Shown here piece after piece: positions 8,163 through 16,942 of a stretch of DNA of 64,000 nt. This DNA comes from UBA8752 sp042095055 (GTDB taxonomy: Bacteria; Bacteroidota; Bacteroidia; Flavobacteriales_D; Sanyastnellaceae). Within the stretch, counting starts at the first letter, position 1. Every line of letters begins with the position of its first letter. The stretch covers positions 62,001 to 126,000 of the forward strand of contig JBELBZ010000003.1 of NCBI GenBank assembly GCA_042095055.1. The letters run 5' to 3'. Below the pieces are notes generated by a model. It saw only the letters and a list, made by a program, of their open reading frames with translations. It was not told the origin of the DNA and did not search any database. The position numbers were made by a program, and so were the translations under genes.

Positions 8163-9137
8163 ATGGCGAACCTTGCCTCCATCCAACAACCCGTGGCCCG
8201 CGAAATGCGCGAGTTTCAGGGACACTTCAAGGAAGCCATGCGCACTTCTGTGCCGCTTTTGGACCACATCACCCGGTACATCGTGCGCAGCAAAGGCAAG
8301 CAAATGCGGCCTTTGTTGGTCTATTTGTCGGCCTCTGCCAGCGGCGGCACGCAAGAGCGGACGCACATTGCCGCCACCTTGATAGAACTCCTGCATACCG
8401 CCACCCTCGTGCATGACGACGTGGTGGACGCTGCCGAAACCCGCCGAGGGTTTTTGTCGATCAGCGCATTGTGGAAGTCCAAAGTGGCCGTTTTGGTGGG
8501 GGACTACCTGCTTTCCCGTGGACTGCTCATCTCCATGGAAAACGATGGTGTTGACCTTCTGCGGATCACCTCTAAGGCTGTGGAGGCCATGAGCGAAGGA
8601 GAGTTGCTGCAAATCGAGAAGGCCCGCCGGCTTGACATTACGGAGGAGGTCTACTTTGAAATCATTCAGCGTAAAACAGCTTCGCTCATCGCCGCATGCT
8701 GCGCCGCTGGAGCGGCCAGTGCTGGAGCGGACCCCGATCGCGTTGAGCTGATGCGGTCTTTTGGCGAGGAAATGGGCATTGCCTTTCAAATCAAGGATGA
8801 CCTGCTCGACTTTGCGCCGTCAACCGTCACAGGCAAACCCTCAGGTGGCGACGTGAAAGAGCGCAAGATGACCCTTCCGTTGATCCACACCTTGCAGTCC
8901 CTCAGCACCCTGCAGCGGCGGTCCATGGTGCGCGGGATCAAGCGAAGCAAGGACAACCCCAACGAAGCACAGCGCATCATGGAGCGCATCCTAGAAGGAC
9001 CGGGAATGGCCTATGCCGAATCGAAAATGAAATTCCACCGCGACCGCGCTGTGGCGCTGTTAGAGCCCCTGAAGGACGGCGCCGCCAAAACGGCGCTGAT
9101 CGAGCTGGTGGACTTCACCATATCGCGAAAGAAATGA
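8163..9137 (+). CDS. Polyprenyl (octaprenyl/heptaprenyl) diphosphate synthase
   Basis: A trans-isoprenyl diphosphate synthase that builds the side chain of menaquinone. The first Asp-rich motif DDVVD is near residues 85-89 and the second, DDLLD, near 212-216. GKQMRPLL and the C-terminal FTISRKK are typical of the Bacteroidota IspB-like group. It has 324 residues. The exact chain length cannot be read from the sequence. It overlaps the following lipoprotein gene by four bases. Confidence 0.93.
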   Translation: MANLASIQQPVAREMREFQGHFKEAMRTSVPLLDHITRYIVRSKGKQMRPLLVYLSASASGGTQERTHIAATLIELLHTATLVHDDVVDAAETRRGFLSISALWKSKVAVLVGDYLLSRGLLISMENDGVDLLRITSKAVEAMSEGELLQIEKARRLDITEEVYFEIIQRKTASLIAACCAAGAASAGADPDRVELMRSFGEEMGIAFQIKDDLLDFAPSTVTGKPSGGDVKERKMTLPLIHTLQSLSTLQRRSMVRGIKRSKDNPNEAQRIMERILEGPGMAYAESKMKFHRDRAVALLEPLKDGAAKTALIELVDFTISRKK

Positions 9138-9562
9138 CGGGTAAGTTGTGGCTCCTTTCCGCCCTCGCATTGGCATTGACGGCTTGCGCAGAGCGCACCG
9201 AAGAAGAGGTGGTGAGCAACTGGACCACCGACGGCACGCCCAAAGAGGTCCGCGTAGAACTGGGCGAAGGACTCGGGGTGGAAGTCCAACAATTCCATGA
9301 AAACGGCCGGATTCAAACCCGTGGAACCCTGCTGAATGGCTTGCGTCAAGGGGTGTGGAACACCTACCGAGAAGACGGCCTGCCTTGGAGCCGGGTCACC
9401 TACAAGGCGGGAATAAAAGAGGGCCTTTTTCGGACCTGGCACGTAGACGGGAAACCCCACATTGAAGGACAGCACACGGGTGGCGCCCCTTCTGGCAAGT
9501 GGCGTTTTTATAGCACTGAAGGGGACTTGGTCGAAACCCAGGACTTTGGCGCGCCGAAGTGA
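9134..9562 (+). CDS. MORN-repeat (YwqK-like) lipoprotein
   Basis: A 142-residue predicted lipoprotein with signal peptide and lipobox LTAC (Cys near 18). After it come about four short repeats of the MORN_2/YwqK kind, for example ENGRIQTRGTLLNGLRQGVW and EDGLPWSRVTYKAGIKEGLF. Databases often label such proteins as toxin-antitoxin YwqK antitoxins, which is doubtful for an exported protein without a toxin partner. It is coupled by ATGA to the polyprenyl synthase gene. The function is unknown. Confidence 0.8.
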   Translation: MTGKLWLLSALALALTACAERTEEEVVSNWTTDGTPKEVRVELGEGLGVEVQQFHENGRIQTRGTLLNGLRQGVWNTYREDGLPWSRVTYKAGIKEGLFRTWHVDGKPHIEGQHTGGAPSGKWRFYSTEGDLVETQDFGAPK

Positions 9563-9631
9563 ACCGGCTGTTGTGGGCTGAATTTGCGGGCGCCATACCA
9601 AACAGTGTCCCGTTTGGCGTTGATTTGATGC

Positions 9632-10693
9632 ATGGTCCCATCCTCTTTTGTCCATCGTGCGGCGCACGCCTTGCTCCTCACCTTTTTTGTAGCGACCTGC
9701 TATGCCGGCGGTGAAGAAGACCAGCGCAACTACATCAACAAGTGGAAGGATGAGGCTGTCCGACAAATGGTGCTACACCGCATCCCTGCCAGCATCACAC
9801 TCGCTCAAGGTTTGCTCGAAAGCGGTTCGGGAAAAAGCGAATTGAGCGGCCGGTCCAACAACCATTTCGGCATCAAATGCCACAAAGACTGGGAAGGGGG
9901 GCGCACCTATTACGATGACGACGCCAAGGGAGAATGCTTTAGGGTATACGATGATGCCCGAGACAGTTTTGAAGACCACAGCCTCTTCCTCTTGCGCAAA
10001 CGTTACGCCTCGCTGTTCGAGCTCAAGATCGACGACTACAAAGGATGGGCGCGCGGTCTCAAGCGCTGCGGCTATGCCACAAGCCCCACCTATGCCAAAG
10101 CCTTGATCGAATTGGTGGACCGGCATGGCCTGGACCAATACGATCAAGAAGGCCTGGCTTGGCTCAAGCGTGGCGAAGTGCCGGAGCGGCCAGACGCTGA
10201 TTTGGCCGACGTTGCTGACCCCAAAGGTTCTGGGCCTTCGGCAAGCGCCAGCGATGGGAAGCCCGCCACCAAAACCATACGCATGGGTTCGGGCCGCAAC
10301 AGCGGCTTCACCGAGAACGACGTGGCTTGGGTGCAGGTGAGCGCCGGCGAGACCCTCAAGGCCGTGGCGGATCAACTCGAAATGGCCGTATGGCAGCTCA
10401 AGAAGTACAACGACCTGGAGGCTGCTGATGGCAGAACGGCGTTTGATGAGGACCGCATGCTGTTCACCCAGCCCAAGCGCAGGCGTGGTGTGCGCAACTG
10501 GCATGTGGCCAAGCAAGGTGAAACGTTGAAGACGGTCAGCGATGCTGAAGCGGTGAAGCTCAAAGTCTTGATGAAAAGGACGGGGCTCCAAGCAGACACC
10601 CCTTTGAAAGAAGGGCAACGCATCCCCCTGCGTTTTGCCACCACCGATGAAGGAGCCCTGCCATGGTTTGCCGGCAAAAGCGAACGTCGGTAA
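9632..10693 (+). CDS. Exported glucosaminidase with LysM-like repeats
   Basis: A 353-residue peptidoglycan hydrolase. An N-terminal signal peptide is followed by a mannosyl-glycoprotein endo-beta-N-acetylglucosaminidase domain (about 35-175) with the catalytic Glu in QGLLESGSG and the SNNHFGIKCH signature. Two LysM-like segments follow, near 230-290 (VSAGETLKAVADQL) and 288-345 (HVAKQGETLKTVSD). The family cleaves glycan strands in cell separation or remodelling. A near-consensus box TTGATTTG (9620-9627) again stands four bases before the ATG. Confidence 0.88.
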   Translation: MVPSSFVHRAAHALLLTFFVATCYAGGEEDQRNYINKWKDEAVRQMVLHRIPASITLAQGLLESGSGKSELSGRSNNHFGIKCHKDWEGGRTYYDDDAKGECFRVYDDARDSFEDHSLFLLRKRYASLFELKIDDYKGWARGLKRCGYATSPTYAKALIELVDRHGLDQYDQEGLAWLKRGEVPERPDADLADVADPKGSGPSASASDGKPATKTIRMGSGRNSGFTENDVAWVQVSAGETLKAVADQLEMAVWQLKKYNDLEAADGRTAFDEDRMLFTQPKRRRGVRNWHVAKQGETLKTVSDAEAVKLKVLMKRTGLQADTPLKEGQRIPLRFATTDEGALPWFAGKSERR

Positions 10694-10707
10694 AGCCCGG
10701 GACACGC

Positions 10708-10715
10708 TAACTTGC
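10708..10715 (+). promoter_or_regulatory. Possible -7 box TAACTTGC before hmgA
   Basis: It matches TAnnTT but ends GC instead of TG. It is four bases from the ATG, the same spacing as the stronger boxes in this window. Confidence 0.35.
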
Positions 10716-10719
10716 AGGT

Positions 10720-11904
10720 ATGCCATTCTATCAGAAGAAAGGGCAGCTTCCGCACAAGCGGCACACCCAGTTCGCCAAGCCCGACGGAACCCTGCACCAC
10801 GAGCAGCTCTTCGGAACCATCGGTTTTGACGGGATGAGTTCTCTGCTCTATCACCTCTACCCTCCTACAATGGTGACCTCCGTGGAAGCGCCCCGCAATG
10901 CGCGCCCCGTCGAAGGTGTAAAGGAGCACATCACCTCCAGACGGGTGCCCGGTTTCAATGCCCCCTCTTCAGGGAATGCGCTCGCATCGAGGGTTCCCTT
11001 GATGTTCAATGCGGACTGCGTCATCGCAGTGGCAAGGCCAGATGCCGCCGACCCTGAAGCGCGTTTCTACAAGAATGCGGACTCAGATGAAGTGGTCTTC
11101 ATCCACGACGGCACCGGCACCTTGCACACGATGTTTGGCGACCTCGCCTACAAGCCGGGCGACTACCTCGTTGTGCCTCGTGGTGTGATTCACCGCTGGT
11201 CTCCTGAGAAAGGGTCAGACCAGCGCTGGCTGGTCATCGAAAGCGCCCAACCCATCGTGACCCCCAAGCGCTACAGGAATCACTTTGGTCAACTGCTGGA
11301 GCACAGCCCCTATTGCGAGCGGGACTTCCGCTCGCCTGAACTTCAAGAGCCGGTCAACCAAACCGGTGCGTTTCCCATTGACATCCGCAAGGAGGGCATG
11401 ATCCACACGGTGACGTATGAGCGGCACCCGTTTGACGTGGTCGGTTGGGACGGCTACCATTTTCCCTACGCCTTTTCCATCCACGACTTCGAACCCATCA
11501 CTGGCCGGGTGCACCAGCCCCCACCGGTTCACCAAACGTTTGAAACCAACGCCTTTGTCATTTGCAGCTTCTGCCCGAGGCTCTATGACTACCACCCCAA
11601 GTCCATTCCTGCCCCCTACAACCACAGCAACATCGACTCGGATGAAGTCCTGTATTACGTCGAGGGCAACTTCATGAGCCGCAAAGGGATTTCGCGGGGC
11701 GACTTGACATTGCATCCCGGTGGCATTCCACACGGCCCCCACCCAGGCACTTATGAAGGCTCCATCGGCAAGACGGGAACGGCCGAACTCGCCGTCATGG
11801 TGGACACCTTCCGCCCATTGCGCCTGACCCAACAGGCCATCGACATCGAAGACCACGGCTACCACACCAGTTGGCTCGGTTACACCCCACAAAAAATCGA
11901 CTGA
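10720..11904 (+). CDS. hmgA: Homogentisate 1,2-dioxygenase
   Basis: It opens the aromatic ring of homogentisate in tyrosine and phenylalanine degradation. The 394 residues match the shorter bacterial form. The C-terminal iron site is visible as LHPGGIPHGPHPGTYE, with His and Glu ligands, followed by the conserved AVMVDTFRPL. The N-terminal half has the cupin-like segment with GDYLVVPRGVIHRW. It lies directly before hppD, the preceding pathway step. Fumarylacetoacetase and maleylacetoacetate isomerase are not in this window. Confidence 0.93.
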   Translation: MPFYQKKGQLPHKRHTQFAKPDGTLHHEQLFGTIGFDGMSSLLYHLYPPTMVTSVEAPRNARPVEGVKEHITSRRVPGFNAPSSGNALASRVPLMFNADCVIAVARPDAADPEARFYKNADSDEVVFIHDGTGTLHTMFGDLAYKPGDYLVVPRGVIHRWSPEKGSDQRWLVIESAQPIVTPKRYRNHFGQLLEHSPYCERDFRSPELQEPVNQTGAFPIDIRKEGMIHTVTYERHPFDVVGWDGYHFPYAFSIHDFEPITGRVHQPPPVHQTFETNAFVICSFCPRLYDYHPKSIPAPYNHSNIDSDEVLYYVEGNFMSRKGISRGDLTLHPGGIPHGPHPGTYEGSIGKTGTAELAVMVDTFRPLRLTQQAIDIEDHGYHTSWLGYTPQKID

Positions 11905-11912
11905 ACCCTGCA

Positions 11913-13052
11913 ATGACCATGGAACAGCAAACACCCCAACCTGAAATTGTGGTCCCCGATGCAGAGGACTTTCTGCCCTTGTTGGGCACCGACCACATCG
12001 AATTGATCGTGGGCAACGCCAAGCAAAGCGCATACTACTACATGCAAGCCTGGGGGTTCAAGCCCCTCGCATTTAAAGGCCTCGAGACCGGCTGCACAGA
12101 CAGCGTGAGTTATGTGTTGCGCCAAGACAAGATCACCTTGGTGTTGACCACCCCTTTGGTCGCCGATGGGCCCCTCAACGATCACCTCAACCGCCATGGA
12201 GATGGGGTCAAAGCTGTAGCGCTTTGGGTCGATGATGCCGAAAAAAGCTGGAAGGAAACCACCTCACGCGGTGCCGTCAGCGTCTTCCCACCGGAGACCC
12301 GTGAAGACGGCAATGGCAAGGTTGTCCTCAGTGGCATTGAAACCTATGGAGACACCATCCACGTCTTTGTGGAAAGAAAGAATTACAACGGCACTTTCCT
12401 GCCCGGCTACCAGCCGTGGACACAAAAAGGAGGAGCGGAACCTGTTGGCCTCAAATACATTGACCACATGGTGGGCAACGTGGGTTGGGGGGAGATGAAC
12501 ACCTGGTGCCAATTCTATGCCAAGGTTATGGGCTTCGCTCAACTGGTTTCGTTTGACGACAAAGACATCAGCACAGAGTACACCGCCTTGATGTCCAAGG
12601 TGATGAGCAATGGAAACGGCCGCATCAAGTTTCCCATCAATGAGCCCGCCGAAGGCCGCAAGAAATCTCAAATCGAGGAGTACATCGACTTCTACCAAGG
12701 TGCCGGTGTGCAGCACATTGCGGTGGCGACAGACAACATCATCGAAACCGTCACCGAGTTGCAGCACAGGGGCATTGAATTCCTGCAGGTTCCCAGCACG
12801 TACTACGACACCGTGCTCGATCGTGTGGGAGAAATCGACGAGGACCTCGCGCCATTGCGCAACCTCGGCATCCTCATCGACCGCGATGACGAAGGCTATC
12901 TGTTGCAGATTTTTACGAAGCCCGTTGTAGACCGCCCCACGATGTTCTTCGAGATCATCCAGCGGAAGGGCGCCCAGAGCTTTGGCAAGGGCAACTTCAA
13001 AGCGCTGTTCGAAGCCATTGAACGGGAGCAGTCCCTGCGTGGAACCCTCTAA
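11913..13052 (+). CDS. hppD: 4-Hydroxyphenylpyruvate dioxygenase
   Basis: It converts 4-hydroxyphenylpyruvate to homogentisate, the substrate of the neighbouring HmgA. Two vicinal-oxygen-chelate halves are present. The iron ligands are seen as His in YIDHMVGNV, His in VQHIAVAT and Glu in MFFEIIQRKG. The C-terminal GNFKALFEAIEREQ is typical of the family. I chose the ATG at 11913 because the longer frame from 11871 would overlap hmgA and adds unconserved sequence; 11919 is also possible. The protein is about 379 residues. Confidence 0.95.
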   Translation: MTMEQQTPQPEIVVPDAEDFLPLLGTDHIELIVGNAKQSAYYYMQAWGFKPLAFKGLETGCTDSVSYVLRQDKITLVLTTPLVADGPLNDHLNRHGDGVKAVALWVDDAEKSWKETTSRGAVSVFPPETREDGNGKVVLSGIETYGDTIHVFVERKNYNGTFLPGYQPWTQKGGAEPVGLKYIDHMVGNVGWGEMNTWCQFYAKVMGFAQLVSFDDKDISTEYTALMSKVMSNGNGRIKFPINEPAEGRKKSQIEEYIDFYQGAGVQHIAVATDNIIETVTELQHRGIEFLQVPSTYYDTVLDRVGEIDEDLAPLRNLGILIDRDDEGYLLQIFTKPVVDRPTMFFEIIQRKGAQSFGKGNFKALFEAIEREQSLRGTL

Positions 13053-14694
13053 AACTCCGCCCTCAGTAGCCCTGAGTTGGGCCGGTGTCTCTGTATCGAT
13101 CGGAGACAAAGCGGTGCTGCACGACATCCACTTGGAGGTTGCTGCGGGTGCCACCCTCGCCTTGGTGGGGGAAAGCGGTTCAGGCAAGACCATGTGCTGC
13201 ATGGCCGCCCTCGGCCTGCTGCCAGAAGGAGGCCGGTTGACCCAAGGCGCCATATCGGGGCCCCGCGGCATTTGGGCCCAAAGTGGCCGTGCTCCCAGCG
13301 GCACCATCCCACGCGGCAGCGGCGTCACCATGGTGTTCCAAGAGCCCATGACGAGTTTGGACCCGACCATGCGGTGCGGCGCCCAGGTTGCAGAAGTCAT
13401 CCGGAGGCACAGTCAGGCCGATGCCGCCCGCGCCAAAGGGCTGGTGTTGGCGTTGTTTGAAGAAGTGCAGATGCCCGACCCCGTGCGCGCCTGGTCCGCA
13501 TACCCTCATGCGCTCTCTGGCGGACAAAAGCAGCGGGTGTTGATCGCCATGGCACTCGCCAACGACCCGGACCTCATCCTCGCCGATGAACCCACCACCG
13601 CTTTGGACAGCACACTGCGCGCTGAATTGCTGGACCTGCTTTCGGAAATTCAACGGAAACGCGGCTTGGCATTGGTGCTGGTGACCCACGATATGGAGGT
13701 GGTAGAACGGGCAGCAGATCACGTCGCTGTCTTGCGCCACGGCCGTGTGGTTGAGCAAGGCAAGGTGCGCCAAGTGCTCGAGGCTCCCCAGCATCCGTAC
13801 ACCCGTGGACTGCTGGCCTGCAGGGTGCCCAAGCAGGGCCGTCCCAGCCCATTGCCGGTGCTGTCCGACTTCTTGGACGGCGGCGATGCACACGCTGCAG
13901 AAGCAGGAGAAATCACCTTGCCCGATGCCGACCAACCTGTGTTGCTGGAAGTCCAAGGCGCATGGAAAACATACGCTGGCAACGCATCGCCAGCATTGGC
14001 TGACGTGGGCCTGAGTTTGGCTCGCGGAGGCACATTGGGCGTCGTTGGAGGAAGCGGCTGTGGCAAGACCACATTGGCGCGTGCCATTCTCGGCCTGCAC
14101 CGCCTTGACAGGGGCACCATAAGGATTGCAAACAAGGCTGTCGAGGACCTCGCTCCTGATCAAGTCAAGCACATCCGTTCCAACGTTGGACTGGTCTTCC
14201 AAGACCCGCGTGCCGCCCTCAACCCCACCCGCAAAGTGGGGGCTGCCATCCGTGAAGTCTTGGAAAGGTGGGGGCACGACAAGTCCAGCGCAGAGAAGGA
14301 AGCGCGCAACCTTATCCAGTCGGTGGGTTTAGATGAAGACGCGCTGGACCGCAGGCCCGATGCTTTTTCTGGCGGACAACGACAGCGCATTGTGATCGCA
14401 CGTGCACTGGCGGCCAACCCTCAGCTGCTCATTTGCGATGAAGCCGTCGCCGCTCTGGACGTCAGCGTGCAGGCGCAAGTGCTCAATTTGTTGGTCAAGC
14501 TCAAGGAAGAAAGGGGCTTGGCGCTGATGTTCATCAGCCACGATCTCGGGGTGGTACGCTACCTGTGCGACCACACCGTTGTCATGGATCAAGGCCGGGT
14601 TGTGGAGTCCGGTGTTTCCGATGTCTTGTGGTCCACTCCGAACCATGAAGTAACCCGTAGACTTCAGGCGGCCGGAGGGGGTTCTATTGCCTAA
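13039..14694 (+). CDS. Double ABC ATPase of the oligopeptide-transporter type (YejF/DppDF-like)
   Basis: About 551 residues with two full nucleotide-binding domains in one chain. The first has Walker A GESGSGKT, signature LSGGQKQR and Walker B LILADEPT. The second has GGSGCGKT, FSGGQRQR and LLICDEAV. The order matches DppD and DppF fused head to tail, as in YejF, which power peptide or nickel uptake. The likely start is GTG at 13039, 14 bases inside the end of hppD; an upstream in-frame ATG at 12982 would overlap far more. No permease or binding-protein gene lies nearby, so the membrane partner must be elsewhere. Confidence 0.88.
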   Translation: MEPSKTPPSVALSWAGVSVSIGDKAVLHDIHLEVAAGATLALVGESGSGKTMCCMAALGLLPEGGRLTQGAISGPRGIWAQSGRAPSGTIPRGSGVTMVFQEPMTSLDPTMRCGAQVAEVIRRHSQADAARAKGLVLALFEEVQMPDPVRAWSAYPHALSGGQKQRVLIAMALANDPDLILADEPTTALDSTLRAELLDLLSEIQRKRGLALVLVTHDMEVVERAADHVAVLRHGRVVEQGKVRQVLEAPQHPYTRGLLACRVPKQGRPSPLPVLSDFLDGGDAHAAEAGEITLPDADQPVLLEVQGAWKTYAGNASPALADVGLSLARGGTLGVVGGSGCGKTTLARAILGLHRLDRGTIRIANKAVEDLAPDQVKHIRSNVGLVFQDPRAALNPTRKVGAAIREVLERWGHDKSSAEKEARNLIQSVGLDEDALDRRPDAFSGGQRQRIVIARALAANPQLLICDEAVAALDVSVQAQVLNLLVKLKEERGLALMFISHDLGVVRYLCDHTVVMDQGRVVESGVSDVLWSTPNHEVTRRLQAAGGGSIA

Positions 14695-14699
14695 TTTCG
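14692..14699 (+). promoter_or_regulatory. -7 promoter box TAATTTCG before the crotonase gene
   Basis: It matches TAnnTT[T/C]G, and overlaps the stop codon of the ABC ATPase gene. Four bases separate it from the ATG at 14704. It would start the long overlapping operon that ends with feoB. Confidence 0.5.
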
Positions 14700-14703
14700 G
14701 GCC

Positions 14704-15483
14704 ATGTCCGAAACCGCCCTCGTCACAGAGGTCTTGCACGGCCACGTCGCCTGCTGGACCCTCCACCGACCCAAGCAACTGAACGCGCTCAATGGTGCGC
14801 TGATTTCGGCCTTGGGTAAGATGGTCGAAGACCTGCAGCAGCGGGACGAAGTCCGTTGCGTTGTCCTCACCGGCTCAGGAGAAAAAGCCTTTGTTGCGGG
14901 CGCAGACATCAAAGAGTTTGCCGACTTCAACAGCGCGGAAGGCCGGGAACTTGCCGAACGCGGGCAGCGTACTTTGTTCGATGCCATCGCCCTCTCAGCC
15001 AAGCCTTTTGTGGCCGCCATTGGCGGATTTGCGCTCGGTGGTGGATTGGAGCTGGCACTCGCGTGCCACGTGCGGTTGGCCTCCGCAAATGCACGCATGG
15101 GGCTGCCAGAAGTGACCCTCGGGCTCATCCCGGGCTATGGTGGAACCCAGCGCTTGTCCCGCATCATCGGCCGGGGTCGCGCCATGGAGATGATCCTCTC
15201 AGCCCGAATGATCAAAGCGGAAGAAGCACTCACCATCGGTCTCGTCAGCAAGGTTGTCGAGCGCGAAAACCTCACAGAAGAGGCGCTCGCCATGGCCGGC
15301 GGTCTTGCCGCAAACAGTCCAAAGGCCCTTCAAGCTGCCATCCGTGCGGTGCAAGCCAGTGGGTCGCCTGAGGGCTATGAAGTCGAGATCGACCAATTTG
15401 GTCGCTGCTTCTCCAATGAAGATTTCAAAGAGGGTGTGGCCGCATTTCTCGAGAAGCGAAAGCCAGAATTTCCAGGGCGATGA
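14704..15483 (+). CDS. Enoyl-CoA hydratase/isomerase (crotonase family)
   Basis: A 259-residue crotonase-fold enzyme, probably a short-chain enoyl-CoA hydratase of fatty-acid or amino-acid degradation. The oxyanion-hole segments AFVAGADIKEF and FALGGGLELALACH are clear, as is the catalytic-glutamate region MGLPEVTLGLIPGYGGTQRL. Both usual glutamates appear present. Substrate cannot be assigned. It overlaps dut by four bases. Confidence 0.9.
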   Translation: MSETALVTEVLHGHVACWTLHRPKQLNALNGALISALGKMVEDLQQRDEVRCVVLTGSGEKAFVAGADIKEFADFNSAEGRELAERGQRTLFDAIALSAKPFVAAIGGFALGGGLELALACHVRLASANARMGLPEVTLGLIPGYGGTQRLSRIIGRGRAMEMILSARMIKAEEALTIGLVSKVVERENLTEEALAMAGGLAANSPKALQAAIRAVQASGSPEGYEVEIDQFGRCFSNEDFKEGVAAFLEKRKPEFPGR

Positions 15484-15941
15484 GCACATCCAAACCATTG
15501 CGGGTTCGCGTAGCCCAAACAGGAAGCACGGCGCTGCCCGAATATGCCACTCCACTGAGTGCCGGACTGGACTTGCGCGCGCGGTTGGATGCACCAGAAG
15601 TGCTAGAACCGGGTGCACGAATGTTGGTGCCAACCGGGTTGCACATCGAACTTCCAGAAGGGCATGAGGCCCAAGTGCGGCCGCGCAGCGGCTTGGCCTA
15701 CAAGCATGGGTTGACCGTGCTCAACGCACCGGGGACGATTGACGCAGACTACCGCGGTGAAATCGGGGTGCTGCTCATCAACCTTGGTCAGGCTGCCTTT
15801 ACCATTGAACCCGGCGAACGCATCGCCCAACTTGTGGTCGCCCCATACTCCCGTGTAGAGTGGGCACCCGTTGAAGACACCGCTGAACTCGCCATCTCCG
15901 AAAGGGGTGCGGGTGGGTTTGGTCATACAGGAACCACATGA
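15480..15941 (+). CDS. dut: dUTP diphosphatase
   Basis: It hydrolyses dUTP to dUMP, keeping uracil out of DNA. The 153 residues carry the five trimeric dUTPase motifs, including PRSGLAYKHGLTVLNAPG, IDADYRGE and the C-terminal ERGAGGFGHTG that closes over the active site. It overlaps both the crotonase gene before it and the nucleotidyltransferase gene after it by four bases. Confidence 0.96.
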   Translation: MSTSKPLRVRVAQTGSTALPEYATPLSAGLDLRARLDAPEVLEPGARMLVPTGLHIELPEGHEAQVRPRSGLAYKHGLTVLNAPGTIDADYRGEIGVLLINLGQAAFTIEPGERIAQLVVAPYSRVEWAPVEDTAELAISERGAGGFGHTGTT

Positions 15942-16942
15942 ACCTCATCATACCCATGGCTGGCCGGGGAAGCCGGTTGCGTCCCCATACACTGACCGTG
16001 CCTAAACCTTTGGTGCACGTGGCGGGAAAGCCCATTGTCCAGCACCTCGTGGAGGACCTGGCCGCGATGAGCCCGAGGCCTTTTGACAACATCGCCTTTG
16101 TCATCGGTGACTTTGGAGATCAAGTAGAGGCGGACCTCCTCGCCCTCGCCGAAAAGCTCGGGGCCAAGGGCCACATCCGCCATCAAGACCAGCCCCTCGG
16201 GACCGCCCATGCCGTTTGGTGCGCCAAGGAATTGCTCGAGGGCGAGACCGTGGTTGCTTTTGCCGACACCTTGTTTCGGGCGGACTTCCAGCTCAACGCC
16301 GGTGCCGATGGTCACCTCTTTGTGAAGCGGATCGAAGACCCCCGTCAATTCGGGGTGGTGGTGCTGGATGATACCGGCGCCATCGTGGAATATGCAGAAA
16401 AGCCGGAAACCCCCGTTTCAGACTTGGCCATGATCGGCATCTATCACTTTCGGGACGGCGCAGCACTGCGCCGTGAAATCGACGTCCTCATCGACAACGA
16501 CATGCGCAAAGGCGACGAGTTCCAGCTGCCTGATGCCTTTCGGGCGCTCACGGAACAAGGCGCGCGTTTCATGCCGGGTGAGGTCGACGACTGGATGGAT
16601 TGTGGCAACCGCCGCGTCACCGTGGAGACCAATGGCCGCATGTTGGAATTTCTCGGAGACCAAGCGAACACGGCAGCTGATGCCACGGTTGAAAACAGCG
16701 TGATCATTCCCCCGTGCATCATCCAAGAAGGTGCCATCATCCGCAATGCTGTAATCGGTCCCCGTGTAACCATCGGACCGAAAACCCATGTGGTGAACAG
16801 TGTACTCAGCGATTGTCTGGTTGGGAGTCACACCCACCTCGAAGGGGCACATTTGACGGGCTCTATGGTTGGCAACCACGCACGCATTGTCCGAAAAGCA
16901 GAGGACATCAGCTTGGGGGACTACTCCGAATCCACATGTTGA
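15938..16942 (+). CDS. Sugar-phosphate nucleotidyltransferase with left-handed beta-helix tail
   Basis: A 334-residue NTP-transferase. The N-terminal signature IPMAGRGSRLRPHTLTVPKPLV binds the nucleotide, LGTAHAVW and the FADTLFRAD metal site follow, and the last about 80 residues are hexapeptide-repeat-like (VIGPRVTIGPKTHVVNS). It resembles glucose-1-phosphate thymidylyltransferase- and GlmU-type enzymes, but the precise sugar is not determinable. The gene sits after dut and before cell-envelope lipoprotein genes, so a role in envelope precursor supply is plausible. Confidence 0.88.
   Translation: MNLIIPMAGRGSRLRPHTLTVPKPLVHVAGKPIVQHLVEDLAAMSPRPFDNIAFVIGDFGDQVEADLLALAEKLGAKGHIRHQDQPLGTAHAVWCAKELLEGETVVAFADTLFRADFQLNAGADGHLFVKRIEDPRQFGVVVLDDTGAIVEYAEKPETPVSDLAMIGIYHFRDGAALRREIDVLIDNDMRKGDEFQLPDAFRALTEQGARFMPGEVDDWMDCGNRRVTVETNGRMLEFLGDQANTAADATVENSVIIPPCIIQEGAIIRNAVIGPRVTIGPKTHVVNSVLSDCLVGSHTHLEGAHLTGSMVGNHARIVRKAEDISLGDYSESTC

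Noticed and set aside
9134..9562. Toxin-antitoxin YwqK antitoxin call
   Set aside because: The protein is a predicted exported lipoprotein made of MORN-type repeats with no toxin gene beside it.
12264..14277. Long minus-strand open frames (12264-13400 and 13180-14277)
   Set aside because: They lie antisense to hppD and the ABC ATPase gene and have no recognisable motifs.
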